A stretch of 64,000 bases of DNA from Leucosporidium creatinivorum (taxonomy: Eukaryota > Basidiomycota > Microbotryomycetes > Leucosporidiales > Leucosporidiaceae), in NCBI GenBank assembly GCA_001600635.1, contig BCKL01000029.1, positions 20,434-84,433 of the forward strand, read 5' to 3'. Each line of letters begins with the position of its first letter. Positions within the stretch are counted from its first letter, which is position 1. A model generated the notes under the pieces. It ran no database searches. It was not told the DNA's origin and saw only the letters and a program-made list of their open reading frames with translations. Shown here one piece after another: positions 1 through 9,430 of this stretch. The position numbers were made by a program, and so were the translations under genes.

Positions 1-267
1 CCATCCGAGGGGAGTCGGTCACCGCCGACTCCCTGAAGCGCGCCGAACGGTCCAGCCGGTCGGCGCTCGATGCCTGAGCAGGGGAAGAGTCGTCCTGACA
101 ATAGGATGATGATGATAAAGAGGAAAGTCGATGCAAAGGAGGAGGAGGGAGGCGAAGCGAGGAAGGCAAAGCGAGCGAAGGAAGTCCGAGTCGTAGGAGG
201 AGGAGGAGGGAGGTCGCTGAGCTGTATTGAGGTGGCTACTGCTCGGATGGCGTAGTCGCGACATTGG
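1..267. other. Unassigned edge sequence
   Basis: Sequence between the window edge and the point where similarity to the copia copies stops. It is purine-rich on the plus strand (GAGGAGG runs). The only plus-strand ORF, 61 codons at 70-255, is low-complexity Lys/Glu/Arg and looks like chance. No gene is supported. Confidence 0.5.
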
Positions 268-2393
268 CTGCATCGGGATGTAGACGGCGCGGCTCGGCTC
301 GTTGGGGAGGTACTTCTTGACGATGTCCTTGAGGTAGGTCGGCTGCGAGAGCTGCCATGATCCGTCTGCGAGCTTCTTGGTCTGGATGCCGAGGATCATC
401 TTGGGCGAGCCGCACTCCTTGAGTCCGAACTTGGCCTTGAGGAAGGACGTCTGACGGTCGATCTCGCTCTGGAGGAGAGACGCGTGGAGGTTGTCATCGA
501 CGTAGACGGCCATGAGGTGGTGCAGGACCTTGTTGCCGAGCTTCTCGGTGCGGACATAGACGCAGGAATCGGGCGTGATGGACCTGTAGCCGATCTTCTT
601 CTCGATGGCGACGTTGTAGGTCTCGCGCCAGATCCTTCCCGACTGAGGAAGACCGTAGAGCAACTTCTTCGGGTGCAGGAACTTGCCTCGGAGCTCAGGG
701 ATCTCGTCAACAACGGCCTTGGGGAGCATCATGAAGATGTGGTCGACGTCCAGGTCGCCGTGAACGTACGCCTTTTTAACGTCCGTCTGCTCAACGGGTA
801 GGCCGTGCTTGGCAGCGATGGCAAAGAAGGTGCGAAGCGAGGGAGCCCGAAGGGTTGGGGCAAAGGTGCCGTGAAAGTTGATCCCTGCTGTCGCTTCGTT
901 GCCCATTGCGACGATGCGAGCCTTGTACTCATAGAGGGATGCGGTTCTCGTTGTACTTGATGGTGTAGACGAACTTTGAGTGGACGATCTTGGCATTGGA
1001 GGGGAGCTGCGAGCGGTCGACGAAAACAAAGACCTTGTAGTCGTCCTTCAGCGAGCGGATCTCCTCCTTCTTGGCTGCCCTCCACTCGTCGGCGAGAGGC
1101 GAGCTCATGGCCTCCTTGCGCGTCTTGGGTTCGGCGGCAGGGAGGGTGAACTCGTCGATGGACTCCTCGGCGAAGGCGGTGTTGCACTCGGCAATGAAGG
1201 CGGCAAAGGAGTTGTCGACCTGCTTGTGCGCTGGGTCCGGCTTGAGGAAGAGAGGATCTGGAGAGGATGACGGCTTGTGCGAGCCCCCCCGTGGGTCATC
1301 GTCCTCCTCATTGTTGGTCGCCCTGTGCTCAGAGATGTTGTCGGCGAAGCAGACAGTCTTCTTTCCGAGGGGCGAGCGAGATGTTGAGCGAGACTTGGAT
1401 GGCAAAGGCTGACGGTCCTCCTGCTCCCAGTCGACGTCGTTGTTCTTGTCGACGAAGGGGGTGGTGCTCTTGCCGCTGTCGGATTCGTTCTCCACGTCGT
1501 CGGTCACGTGAGGAGCGGTCAATGGCATGCTGATCGGCTCGCTCTGAACGTGGTGAGAAGGACATACGGACGGCGGTGAGGGTCTCAGAAGATTCCCATC
1601 ACCGCGAACATTGTCCAGCATCATCGGGAAGCGGTGCTCCCGGAAGTAGACGTTGCGAGCTCGGACGATGCCCTTGCTCGGAGGGAGAGAGGGGTTCCAT
1701 CCCTTGTAGTGCGACTCGGTGAGGCCGTAGCCGACGAAGATGAGGGAGACGACGTTCTCGTTGAGCTTGTGACGGAGCTCCTTGGGGATGACGGCAAACA
1801 TCTCGGATCCAAAGGTGCGGAGGTGACCGATCGAGATGGGCTTGCCGGTCCAGCGGCGAAGAGGGACGTCTCCGTCGAGTGAGGCGTGTCCGAGTCGGTT
1901 GTAGGTGTAGACGGCATGCATGAGGGCCTCTCCCCACCACTTGACGTTGAGTCCGCTCTGGAAGAGGTTGGCCTTGGTCATCTCGACCATGGTGCGGTTG
2001 ATCCTCTCGGCGCGACCGTTCGACCAAGGCGCGTAGGGGACGGTGAGCTCGTGGATGATGCCGTGCTCCTCGAGGTACTTCTTGAACTCGTTGGACGTGT
2101 ACTCGCCGCCGTAGTCGGTCCTCAGACGCTTGAGCTTCTTGCCAGTCGCGCGCTCGGTCGCCTCGATGAATCGCTTGAAGGCTGCGAAGGTGTCGCTCTT
2201 CTTCTTGAGGAGCTCGACGTGGAGTAGACCCGAGTGGTCGTCGACGAAGGTAATGGCGTAGCGAGCTCCGCCGTGCGAGGGCTTGCTGAAGTCGAGGAGG
2301 TCGGAGTGAACGAGGGCTAGAAGCTTACTCGCTGTCTTCTCGTTCGCGGGGAAGGGTAAATGTGTAGCTTTTGCTTTAACACAGGCATTCACC
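268..2393 (-). mobile_element. Ty1/copia pol fragment, copy A (integrase + RT)
   Basis: Broken copia-type retrotransposon read on the minus strand. From 2393 downwards it encodes the end of the integrase zinc region (CVKAKATHLPF), the DDE core with the catalytic Glu kept in NGRAERINRT, a Ser/Pro-rich linker, then reverse transcriptase (KARIVAMGNEATAG, DVKKAYVHGDL, catalytic YVDD). RNase H, gag, protease and LTRs are absent. Similarity to copy B ends near 268, after the segment encoding VYIPMQP. The integrase/RT frame closes with a TGA near 930-960, and RT continues in another frame that starts by overlapping it. The same break occurs in copy B. It cannot transpose on its own. IN-before-RT order makes the copia assignment firm. 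Confidence 0.9.
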
Positions 2394-2529
2394 AAGGGAG
2401 TCATCCGCGCCGGCCTCATCGTCCTCAACCTCGTCCCCCTCAGTGAGTCTACCTTGTTCGCGCTCGTTGGCTGGATGTCTATCAAGACGGACGCGCTGAC
2501 GATGCACATCCCCACTTGCCACCGAACCA
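2394..2529. other. Spacer between the two inverted copia copies
   Basis: About 135 bp separating the 5' ends of the two copia fragments. It contains a GTGAGT and a CTGAC, so it may be a scrap of an intron-containing host gene, but it is too short to identify. Confidence 0.35.
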
Positions 2530-3599
2530 ACTTCATCCTTGAAGAAGCTTGAGAGCTCAGGATTTGTTCGCGGCCTGCAGCTCAATGATACTTCTGATAG
2601 CCTCGAAGCGGTAATAAAGTGCAATGCCTGTGTTAAAGCAAAAGCTACACAGTTACCCTTCCCCGCAAACAAGAAGACAGCGAGTGAGCTTTTAGCCCTT
2701 GTTCACTCCGACCTCCTTGACTTCAACAAGCCCTCGCACGGCAGAGCTCGCTACGCCATCACCTTTGTCGACGACCACTCACCCCTCCTGCACGTCGAGC
2801 TTGTCAAGAAGAAGAGCAACGCCTTCGCAGCCCTCAAGCGCTTCATCGAGGCAACCGAGCGCGCGACTGGCAAGAAGCTCAAGCGTCTGAGGACCGACTA
2901 CGGCGGCGAGTACACGTCCAACAAGTTCAAGGAGTACCTTGAGGAGCACGACATCATCCACGAGCTCACTGTCCCCTACACGCCTCGCTCGAATGGTCGC
3001 GCCAAGAGGATCAACCACACCATTGTCAAGATGACCAAAGCCAACCTCTTCCAGAGCGGTCTTGACGTCAAATGGTGGGGAGAAGCCCTCATGCATGCCG
3101 TCTACACCTACAACCGACTCGGACACGCCTCACTCGACGGAGACGTCCCTCTTCGCCGCTGGACCGGCAAGCCCATCTTGATTGGTCACCTCCGCACCTT
3201 TGGATCCGAGATGTTCGCCGTCATCCCCAAGGAGCTGCGTCACAAGCTCAACGAGAACGTCGTCTCCCTCATCTTCGTCGGCTATGGCCTCACCGAGTCG
3301 CACTACAAGGCACCGCTGTCTGTATGTCCTTCTCACCACGTTCAGAGCGAGCCGATCAGCAGCCACGGACCGCTCCTCACGTGATCGACGACTCAGCTGA
3401 TGGAGGATCCGACAGCGGCAAGAGCACTACACCCTTTGTTGACAAGAACAAGGATGTCAACTGGGAGCAGCCAGATCCTCAGCCTTTGCCATCCAAGTCT
3501 CCCTTGACGTCTCGCTCGCCCTCCGTCGGAAAGAAGACCGTCCGCTTCGCTGGAGATGTCTCCGAGCACAGCGCGACCGACGACGAGGAAGACGAAGCA

Positions 3600-3624
3600 G
3601 GGGGGGGGGGGGGGGGGGGGGGGG
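3600..3624. repeat. Poly-G tract (25 G)
   Basis: Uninterrupted run of 25 G inside copy B. Copy A has only a short G/C-rich stretch at the matching place. It may be slippage or a sequencing artefact. Confidence 0.9.
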
Positions 3625-3796
3625 CTTGCAAGAGCCTTCATCCTCTCCAGATCCTCTCTTCCTCGAGCCAGACCCAGCGCACAAGCAGGCCGACAACTCC
3701 TTTACCGCCTTCATTGCCGAGTGCAACACTGCCTTCGCCGAGGAGTCCATCAACGAGTTCACCCTCCCTACCGCCGAACCCAAGACACGCAAGGAG

Positions 3797-4091
3797 TTTA
3801 GTTTAGCTTAGTTTAGTTTACCGTGTTTCAGTCTATGTCAAGCTTTTGCCCATTGAGCCCACCTATATGAGTAGACAAAGCAAAGAGGAGGAGGAGGAGG
3901 GGTGGCTAAGGCCTGGAAGGGTGCAGATACTGTAATAGTGTGGTGGATGACCTGGGTGTCTACAAGAGACCATCAAGAAGCCACTCATCATCATCATCAT
4001 CAAGACTCGTCCTCTGACCAAAATCACCTCGCTGCCTTGGCCTCGAGCTCCAGCGCGCCAAGTCCCTCCCCCTCTGCCCAACTCCTCGCTT
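3797..4091 (-). mobile_element. 295-bp insertion in copia B with 11-bp target duplication
   Basis: Copy A reads straight through this point, whereas copy B is interrupted. The 11 bases CACGCAAGGAG occur on both sides (3786-3796 and 4092-4102) but once in copy A, so this is a target-site duplication. On the minus strand the insert ends in an A-rich repeat built from TAAAC/TAAGC units (3797-3820). A repetitive A-rich 3' tail with a long variable duplication is typical of target-primed retroposition (a truncated LINE, or a SINE). No coding domain was recognised. Insertion is well supported; the class is inferred. Confidence 0.75.
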
Positions 4092-4180
4092 CACGCAAGG
4101 AGGCCATGAGCTTGCCTCTTGCCAACGACTGGAGGGCAGCCGAGAAGGAGGAGATCCGCTCGCTGAAGGACGACTACAAG

Positions 4181-4875
4181 AATGAATGAATGCATGTATC
4201 TCGTTTCCTCGACCTTCAGGGGGCTAAGGCCCATGTAGTCTACCAAAAATAACACTTAGAAGCGGTGCACAAAGAGAGCGTGAAATGTGTATAAGTAATA
4301 GCGGGGGGGTAAAGTGATGTGGTGAGGATGGTCCCTCTGTTGGCGCTCCCGCCCGCCCAAGTTCCCCGCCCCTCCAGACCTGACCTCCTCCCTCGTCCAC
4401 CTCCACTGCTTGAAGTCACTCCAACTACTCCAACTCATCTCTCCCATGATCTCCCTACCCTCCTACACACCACCGTCCTCTCTCCCCTCCCTTCCCACTC
4501 CCCTCCTCGGCTCCAAATCCCCTCATCGACCACTCCCTCCAGCTCTGCACCTCAATCTCCCCTACCCGCCCTGCCCGCTACCAACCCGGTCCAACGACGA
4601 TGGAGAGGTGGAAGTCGAAGGAGGTGTTTGGGCAAAGTAGCGGGGGAAGCGGTCCGTTGCTGTAACAAAGCGGAGGGTGTGAGGGATACACCGAGGCTGG
4701 AGAGCAGCGAGCAAATGTCGAAGCCCTCTGCTCCGATGTCTGCTTGAAGTTGCTGGCGGGCTCGGCAATGGAGAGGGCAGGAGAAGAGGAAATGATGGCG
4801 GGTTTTGGGTCATCCGTAGTTGCAGAGGCCGGTGGGATGAACGCCGGGCTTGTGCAGTGCTGCATGGAGGTGAGA
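4181..4875 (-). mobile_element. 695-bp insertion in copia B with 5-bp target duplication
   Basis: Again absent from copy A, where the codons for DDYKVFVFVD are continuous. The flanking ACAAG (4176-4180 and 4876-4880) looks like a target duplication. Read on the minus strand the insert ends in repeated CATT units (4181-4192), analogous to the tail of the insertion upstream and in the same orientation. The body is C-rich on the plus strand and encodes nothing recognisable. It could be a LINE/SINE-like retroposon or an unrelated filler sequence. Confidence 0.6.
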
Positions 4876-6150
4876 ACAAGGTCTTTGTTTTCGTCGACCG
4901 CTCGCAGCTCCCCTCCAATGCCAAGATCGTCCACTCAAAGTTCGTCTACACCATCAAGTACAAAGAGAACCGCATCCCTCTATGAGTACAAGGCTCGCAT
5001 CGTCGCAATGGGCAACGAAGCAACAGCAGGGATCAACTTTCACGGCACCTTTGCCCCAACCCTTCGGGCTCCCTCGCTTCGCACCTTCTTTGCCATCGCT
5101 GCCAAGCACGGCCTACCCGTTGAGCAGACGGACGTTAAAAAGGCGTACGTTCACGGCGACCTGGACGTCGATCACATCTTCATGATGCTCCCCAAGGCCG
5201 TTGTTGACAAGATCCCTGAGCTCCGAGGCAAGTTCCTGCACCCCAAGAAGTTGCTCTACGGTCTTCCTCAGTTGGGACGGATCTGGCGCAAGACCTACAA
5301 CAATACCATCGAGAAGAACCTCGGCTACAGGTCCATCACGCCCGATTCCTGCGTCTATGTCCGCACCGAGAAGCTCGGCGACAAGGTCCTGCACCACCTC
5401 ATGGCCGCCTACGTCAATGACAACCTCCACGCGTCTCTCCTCCAGAGCGAGATCAACCGTCAGAAGTCCTTCCTCGAGGCCAAGTTCGGACTCAAGGAGC
5501 GCGGCTCGCCCAAGATGATGCCCGGCATCCAGACCAAGAAGCTCACAGACGGATCGTGGCAGCTCTCCCAGCCAACCTACCTCAAGGACATTGTCAGGAA
5601 GTACCTCCCTAACGAGCCGAGCCGCGCCGTCTACATCCCGATGCAGCCAGGTCTACAGCTCCCCAAGCCGGACAAGTCCTGCCCTCCTGAGAAGCGCAAG
5701 GCCTTCCTCTCCATTGTCGGATCGCTCCTCTACACCTCTGGAGCTACTCGACCTGAGACCGCCTTCGCCGTCAACTACCTCGCGCGCTTCGCCAGACAAC
5801 CTCGAGACGAGCACTTTGCAGCCGCACTTCAGGTCGTTCGCTACTTTCGCACCTTCCCCAACCTCGGCATCGTCTACCGAGCAGAAAAGAAGTCAGACAC
5901 CGCTGTCGGTCACTACAGCAGATTGCGCGAGGATATTGAGCCCGTTGAGACAAATGTGCAGGAGATTCACGTCTTCAAGACACTGCCTTCGGACAAGGTG
6001 GACAAGCCCATCGGCTACGCGGACTCGGCCTACAACAACAACGTCCACACAAGATGCTCAACAACAGGATACGTCTTCCTTGACCAAGGAGGGGCAGTCA
6101 CATGGTCCAGCAAGCAGCAGAAGGACCCCGCCCTCTTGTCGACGGAAGTG

Positions 6151-7690
6151 GCAGTCCCGTCCTGTCAAATGAGGAAGCAATACAAGTACTGCCTGGTGCC
6201 TGTACAGCCAAAGAGCATCAGAGAGTGCTGCCATTGACTTGCACACGTGGCTGCAGGGAAAGATTACACCTTAAGCCTTACTATTGTTGAGCAAGGGATG
6301 GAGAAGGCGGTGGAGACAGAGCACCGGGACTGGGGGCACACAGCACTGAGCAGAGGAGATGGCCCCAACAGTGGACTCTGCCCTGGGATGTCACTTAGAT
6401 CAATGCTGTTCAGAAGCAACAGCAGTCACTCCAGTGAGAACACAGAAAGGCTCAGACCACACTTGACTAGTCAAATGTCAACTGCTCAGGTAGGCTACCT
6501 AGCTAAGTACGCAGTGCTGTAGGGGGACTGGACATTCACCCTGTGNGGCCTCTGGCGTAGTGATCCTGTTGTTGTCTGGTTGAGCACACTGATGCCCTAG
6601 TCAGCAAGGAGGGACCAAGGGAAGAGNGGGCCGGGCCAGTCAGTCACTTGCTGGAAGGAAGCCAGAGCCTGCGGTGCAACAGCTGCAGGCCCTGACAGCG
6701 GAGGGCCCAGCAACGAATTGCAGAATGGGTTTGCCACTTGTCTTGCGCCAATATCAAAAGCAACTTGCCCGGTTAGCTCAGTCGGTAGAGCACCAGACTC
6801 TTAATCTGGTGGTCGTGGGTTCGAGCCCCACATTGGGCGTTTCTTTTTGCAAGTCCTCGGCGCTGTTGTATGAGTTTTTGTTTTCTTGGCACTCAGGACA
6901 CACTCCCTTACAGCAGGGCCATCTGCAGACTCTTTTTGGCACATGCAAGGCAGGTGGATACGGGAAGCCAGTGAGGAGCCACATCAAGGAGAGAGAGTCT
7001 TTGCTATGGCAGCAAATGTGTTTGACAAAGACCGGGTAAGGGTGAACTGACACTGATCATTTCCAAGAGAGGTGGGTGCTTGGCAGCTGTAAGCCCAGGG
7101 AGTGGTAGCCCCGGCTTGCAACCTCCCTTCCCACCCACACCTCCCTGACACTCGGCTTTGTTTTCACATCTTGCCTTTCCTCCTGCTCCGGGGATTTGTG
7201 GACATCTACAAGCAATCATTGCTTCAGTGGAATGAATATGGATATGGGCTGTCGTAGGCAGAAGGGAGTAGGGCCTTTGGGCTGAAGCCTGAGCAGATTG
7301 GAGTTTCTGTTCTTGGCTTTCACATCACTCCCTCATTCACATAAGCCCCAGATGTAACTTTGTGTCAGTCTCCATGTCATTACATAGTGACCCTCAAGCA
7401 ACTGTTGCCTTTCATCTTGAGTCCACTTGGTCCCCTCTCAAACCAATAGCTGAGTAGCGACCATTAGTCTCATCAACTACAGAGCCCAGCACAAAACCTT
7501 CTCAGCTTCTGGGCCGTATGTGAAGGCCCTAACGCCTTTGTCCGGAGGAAACTGATGGAAAGGGGGTTTGTAGAGATGTAGGGGAATAGACATGTAGGCT
7601 TCTGCTGTACTAGAAGTGGATCTTGGCAGACTAGCTCGTTCAACTTCTCCCCAAGACTCACTCGGCGATGATTCTGAGCGTTATAACTCC
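6151..7690. other. Foreign-looking, CpG-poor block
   Basis: Composition changes sharply where the copia RNase H breaks off. GC and CpG density fall, fungal splice signals vanish, and two isolated ambiguous bases appear (6546 and 6627). It contains a metazoan-type tRNA-Lys gene. No protein gene is supported; the longest ORF is about 120 codons and overlaps the tRNA. Vertebrate contamination joined by misassembly, or a chimeric clone, is the simplest reading. The right boundary is approximate, because sequence around 7640-7700 grades into more fungal-like DNA. Confidence 0.55.
6767..6839 (+). tRNA. tRNA-Lys (anticodon CTT), intronless, metazoan type
   Basis: The 73 bases fold as a complete cloverleaf. 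The acceptor stem GCCCGGT pairs with ATTGGGC with two G-U pairs, and the discriminator base is G. The D arm is GCTC/GAGC. The anticodon stem CCAGA/TCTGG closes a CTCTTAA loop with anticodon CTT at 34-36. The T arm is GTGGG/CCCAC around TTCGAGC. A TTTCTTTTT run just downstream is a plausible Pol III terminator. The A box and D arm (TAGCTCAGTCGGTAGAGCA) match vertebrate tRNA-Lys genes as I remember them rather than yeast ones, so it supports a foreign origin for this block. Confidence 0.9.
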
Positions 7691-9430
7691 TGGATTCCAG
7701 ATGAGGTTCAGGAAGGAGAGAGGCAAAAGCTCCTCCTTTTATAGGCTACAAAGTGACCCCTATCTGGGAGGGAATCCTGACCAACTTGCGAGATCCCTTG
7801 AGGGAATCCTCGGCGCTTGAGGGATCTTAACATTCCGAGCGCTCGCGCAGACCGAGAAGGGAAGTAGCGGTTGGGGCGGGCGCTGCTGCCAATCCATTTC
7901 AAGTGGGCTAAACGTAATGGGGCGACTACAAAAAGGCAAAGGAGCGTGCAAAACCCGTAGGAAACGTCACATGCCCTTAGGTCCAGGTGTTAAGTCCTTC
8001 GTCGTTGAGGGAAGGCGGGCGGGACGACGAAAAAGCTCTGTGCTCCTGAGCAAGTGAAAGAGAATATTAGAGAACTGTAACTAAGCGCTGGAGACAGCTG
8101 ATCCCAATCACTCACCTGAGCGAGCAAAAGAGCGAGGCGTAGACTTGATCTGTGAAGCGATGGAAGCAAGTGAAAGGAGCACGGGTCTAATAGTGCTCCT
8201 CGCAGGGACCGCAAGATAACAGGACTGTAGTGTGTATAACAAGCTAAAGAGAAAGGGATCTACGCTCAAATGCCCGCACGTCTCTAGTCTGAAGTCGAGG
8301 GAAGCGTCGCAAGGCGCCGCGCCTTGCAGCGAGCGGGGCTGCTTCTGTAGCAAGGGGAAAGACTACGCGTAAGCACTGGGTCGCTCTAGAGGTAGAGGCG
8401 GCACGGCGAGAGCTTACAGAAACTACGCGGGAAGCGGGGCTTGCAAGTTTCTAAGTGAACCAGCGAGGGAACCGACGAGAGCAACATCTGCGAGCCAGTA
8501 GGGGACCTCCATTAGCTCTAGCCACTGCGGGGAGTGATGGGAAGGCTAACTCACCTAGTCAAGGAAATGGGCGTGCTGTGAACGACAACAACAACAAAAT
8601 ACCGTTGTGGTAGGATTGAAGGAGCTGGGCGAGGGGAGACGAAACCCTCAGCTCGATCTCTCTACCTTTGTACAAGAGGCATGCACCATGATTCTCCTCG
8701 ACTGAGGACACAAAGGCGGGCATTGAACGAAAGTAGAGGCGCCCGAGGTGTGAGACCTGACAAAAAGCAATGAAGGGCGGGGTCGAACAAAGGTCAGCTC
8801 CTGAAGAAAGGAGGGCCAACTTAAAGCCGCTGAACTCACTGGGAGTAACTGAGCAGAGCAAAGGGAAGGCTATCGGTAGACTGACCGAGACCACGAGGTT
8901 GAGAGAAGAAGACTAAACCCGGAGGTGAGAGAAGTCAGCCGAGCCGAGAGCGGATCTTGTCGGCGCTGAGGATGGCAAAGAGAGCGACGTTGCCTTGAGT
9001 GCAGGACTCAAGGCGAGTGAGCGGAAGAGCTACTTACTGGGAGTAGTTACGAGTTAAGCGCTTCTCCGTTGCAAGCTCCTACACACCGCATCCCATTGTC
9101 AAGCCGCACCCGGATTCCCTTCTCTGCAGCACAGCTGCCTCCAGCCGCTTTGTCAGCACTATCTCAACTCTGTATAGCTCCCTACAGCCCCCCTTCGGGC
9201 TCTTCTCCCTGCCTTCCTTGAGGCTGGGGAGAGGCTTCCCTTCAACCTTGTGCTCGTAGAGCCTGAGGGCTTCCGTGCAGACTTGCTCCTGCAAGCCCCT
9301 CTCTGGTGTATAAGAAGGGCTGAGACGGATGCGAATCTTGACTTCCTTTGCACCATAACTCCCACTCTCTCAGCTCTTCACACCGTCCCACCCCTCCACA
9401 GAGCTATGTGGGACTGAGCCCTTCGTGAGG
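7691..9430. other. Unassigned non-coding block, possible element remnant
   Basis: About 1.7 kb with stops in every frame and no recognisable domain. It lies directly before the transporter pseudogene. The end nearest the pseudogene has a TATA-like TGTATAAGAAGG (about 9307-9318) followed by pyrimidine-rich DNA ending CCACAG, which would suit the promoter/R region of a solo LTR, but no matching 5' end or target duplication was found. It may instead be decayed host DNA. Confidence 0.3.

Larger units (their letters stand above)
2530..6150 (+). mobile_element. Ty1/copia pol fragment, copy B (integrase, RT, partial RNase H)
   Basis: Second copia fragment, inverted relative to copy A and clearly a sister element. 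It starts in the pre-integrase region (KKLESSGFVRGL, CNACVKAKATQLPF), passes through integrase, linker and RT, and reaches RNase H (GYADSAYNNN, WSSKQQKDPALLSTE), where it stops abruptly near 6150. It is dead several times over. The integrase catalytic Glu is Lys (NGRAKRINH). The second Asp of YVDD is Asn (codon 5416-5418). Sequence present in copy A is missing near 3310. The frame breaks near 3380. A 25-base G run sits at 3600-3624, and two insertions interrupt it at 3797-4091 and 4181-4875. It shares the IN-to-RT frame break with copy A at about 4975-4990. No LTR or gag was found. Confidence 0.9.

Noticed and set aside
6151-7690. Horizontal gene transfer from an animal
   Set aside because: A chimeric join or contamination explains the block more simply. 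No host-type gene structure or adaptation is visible.
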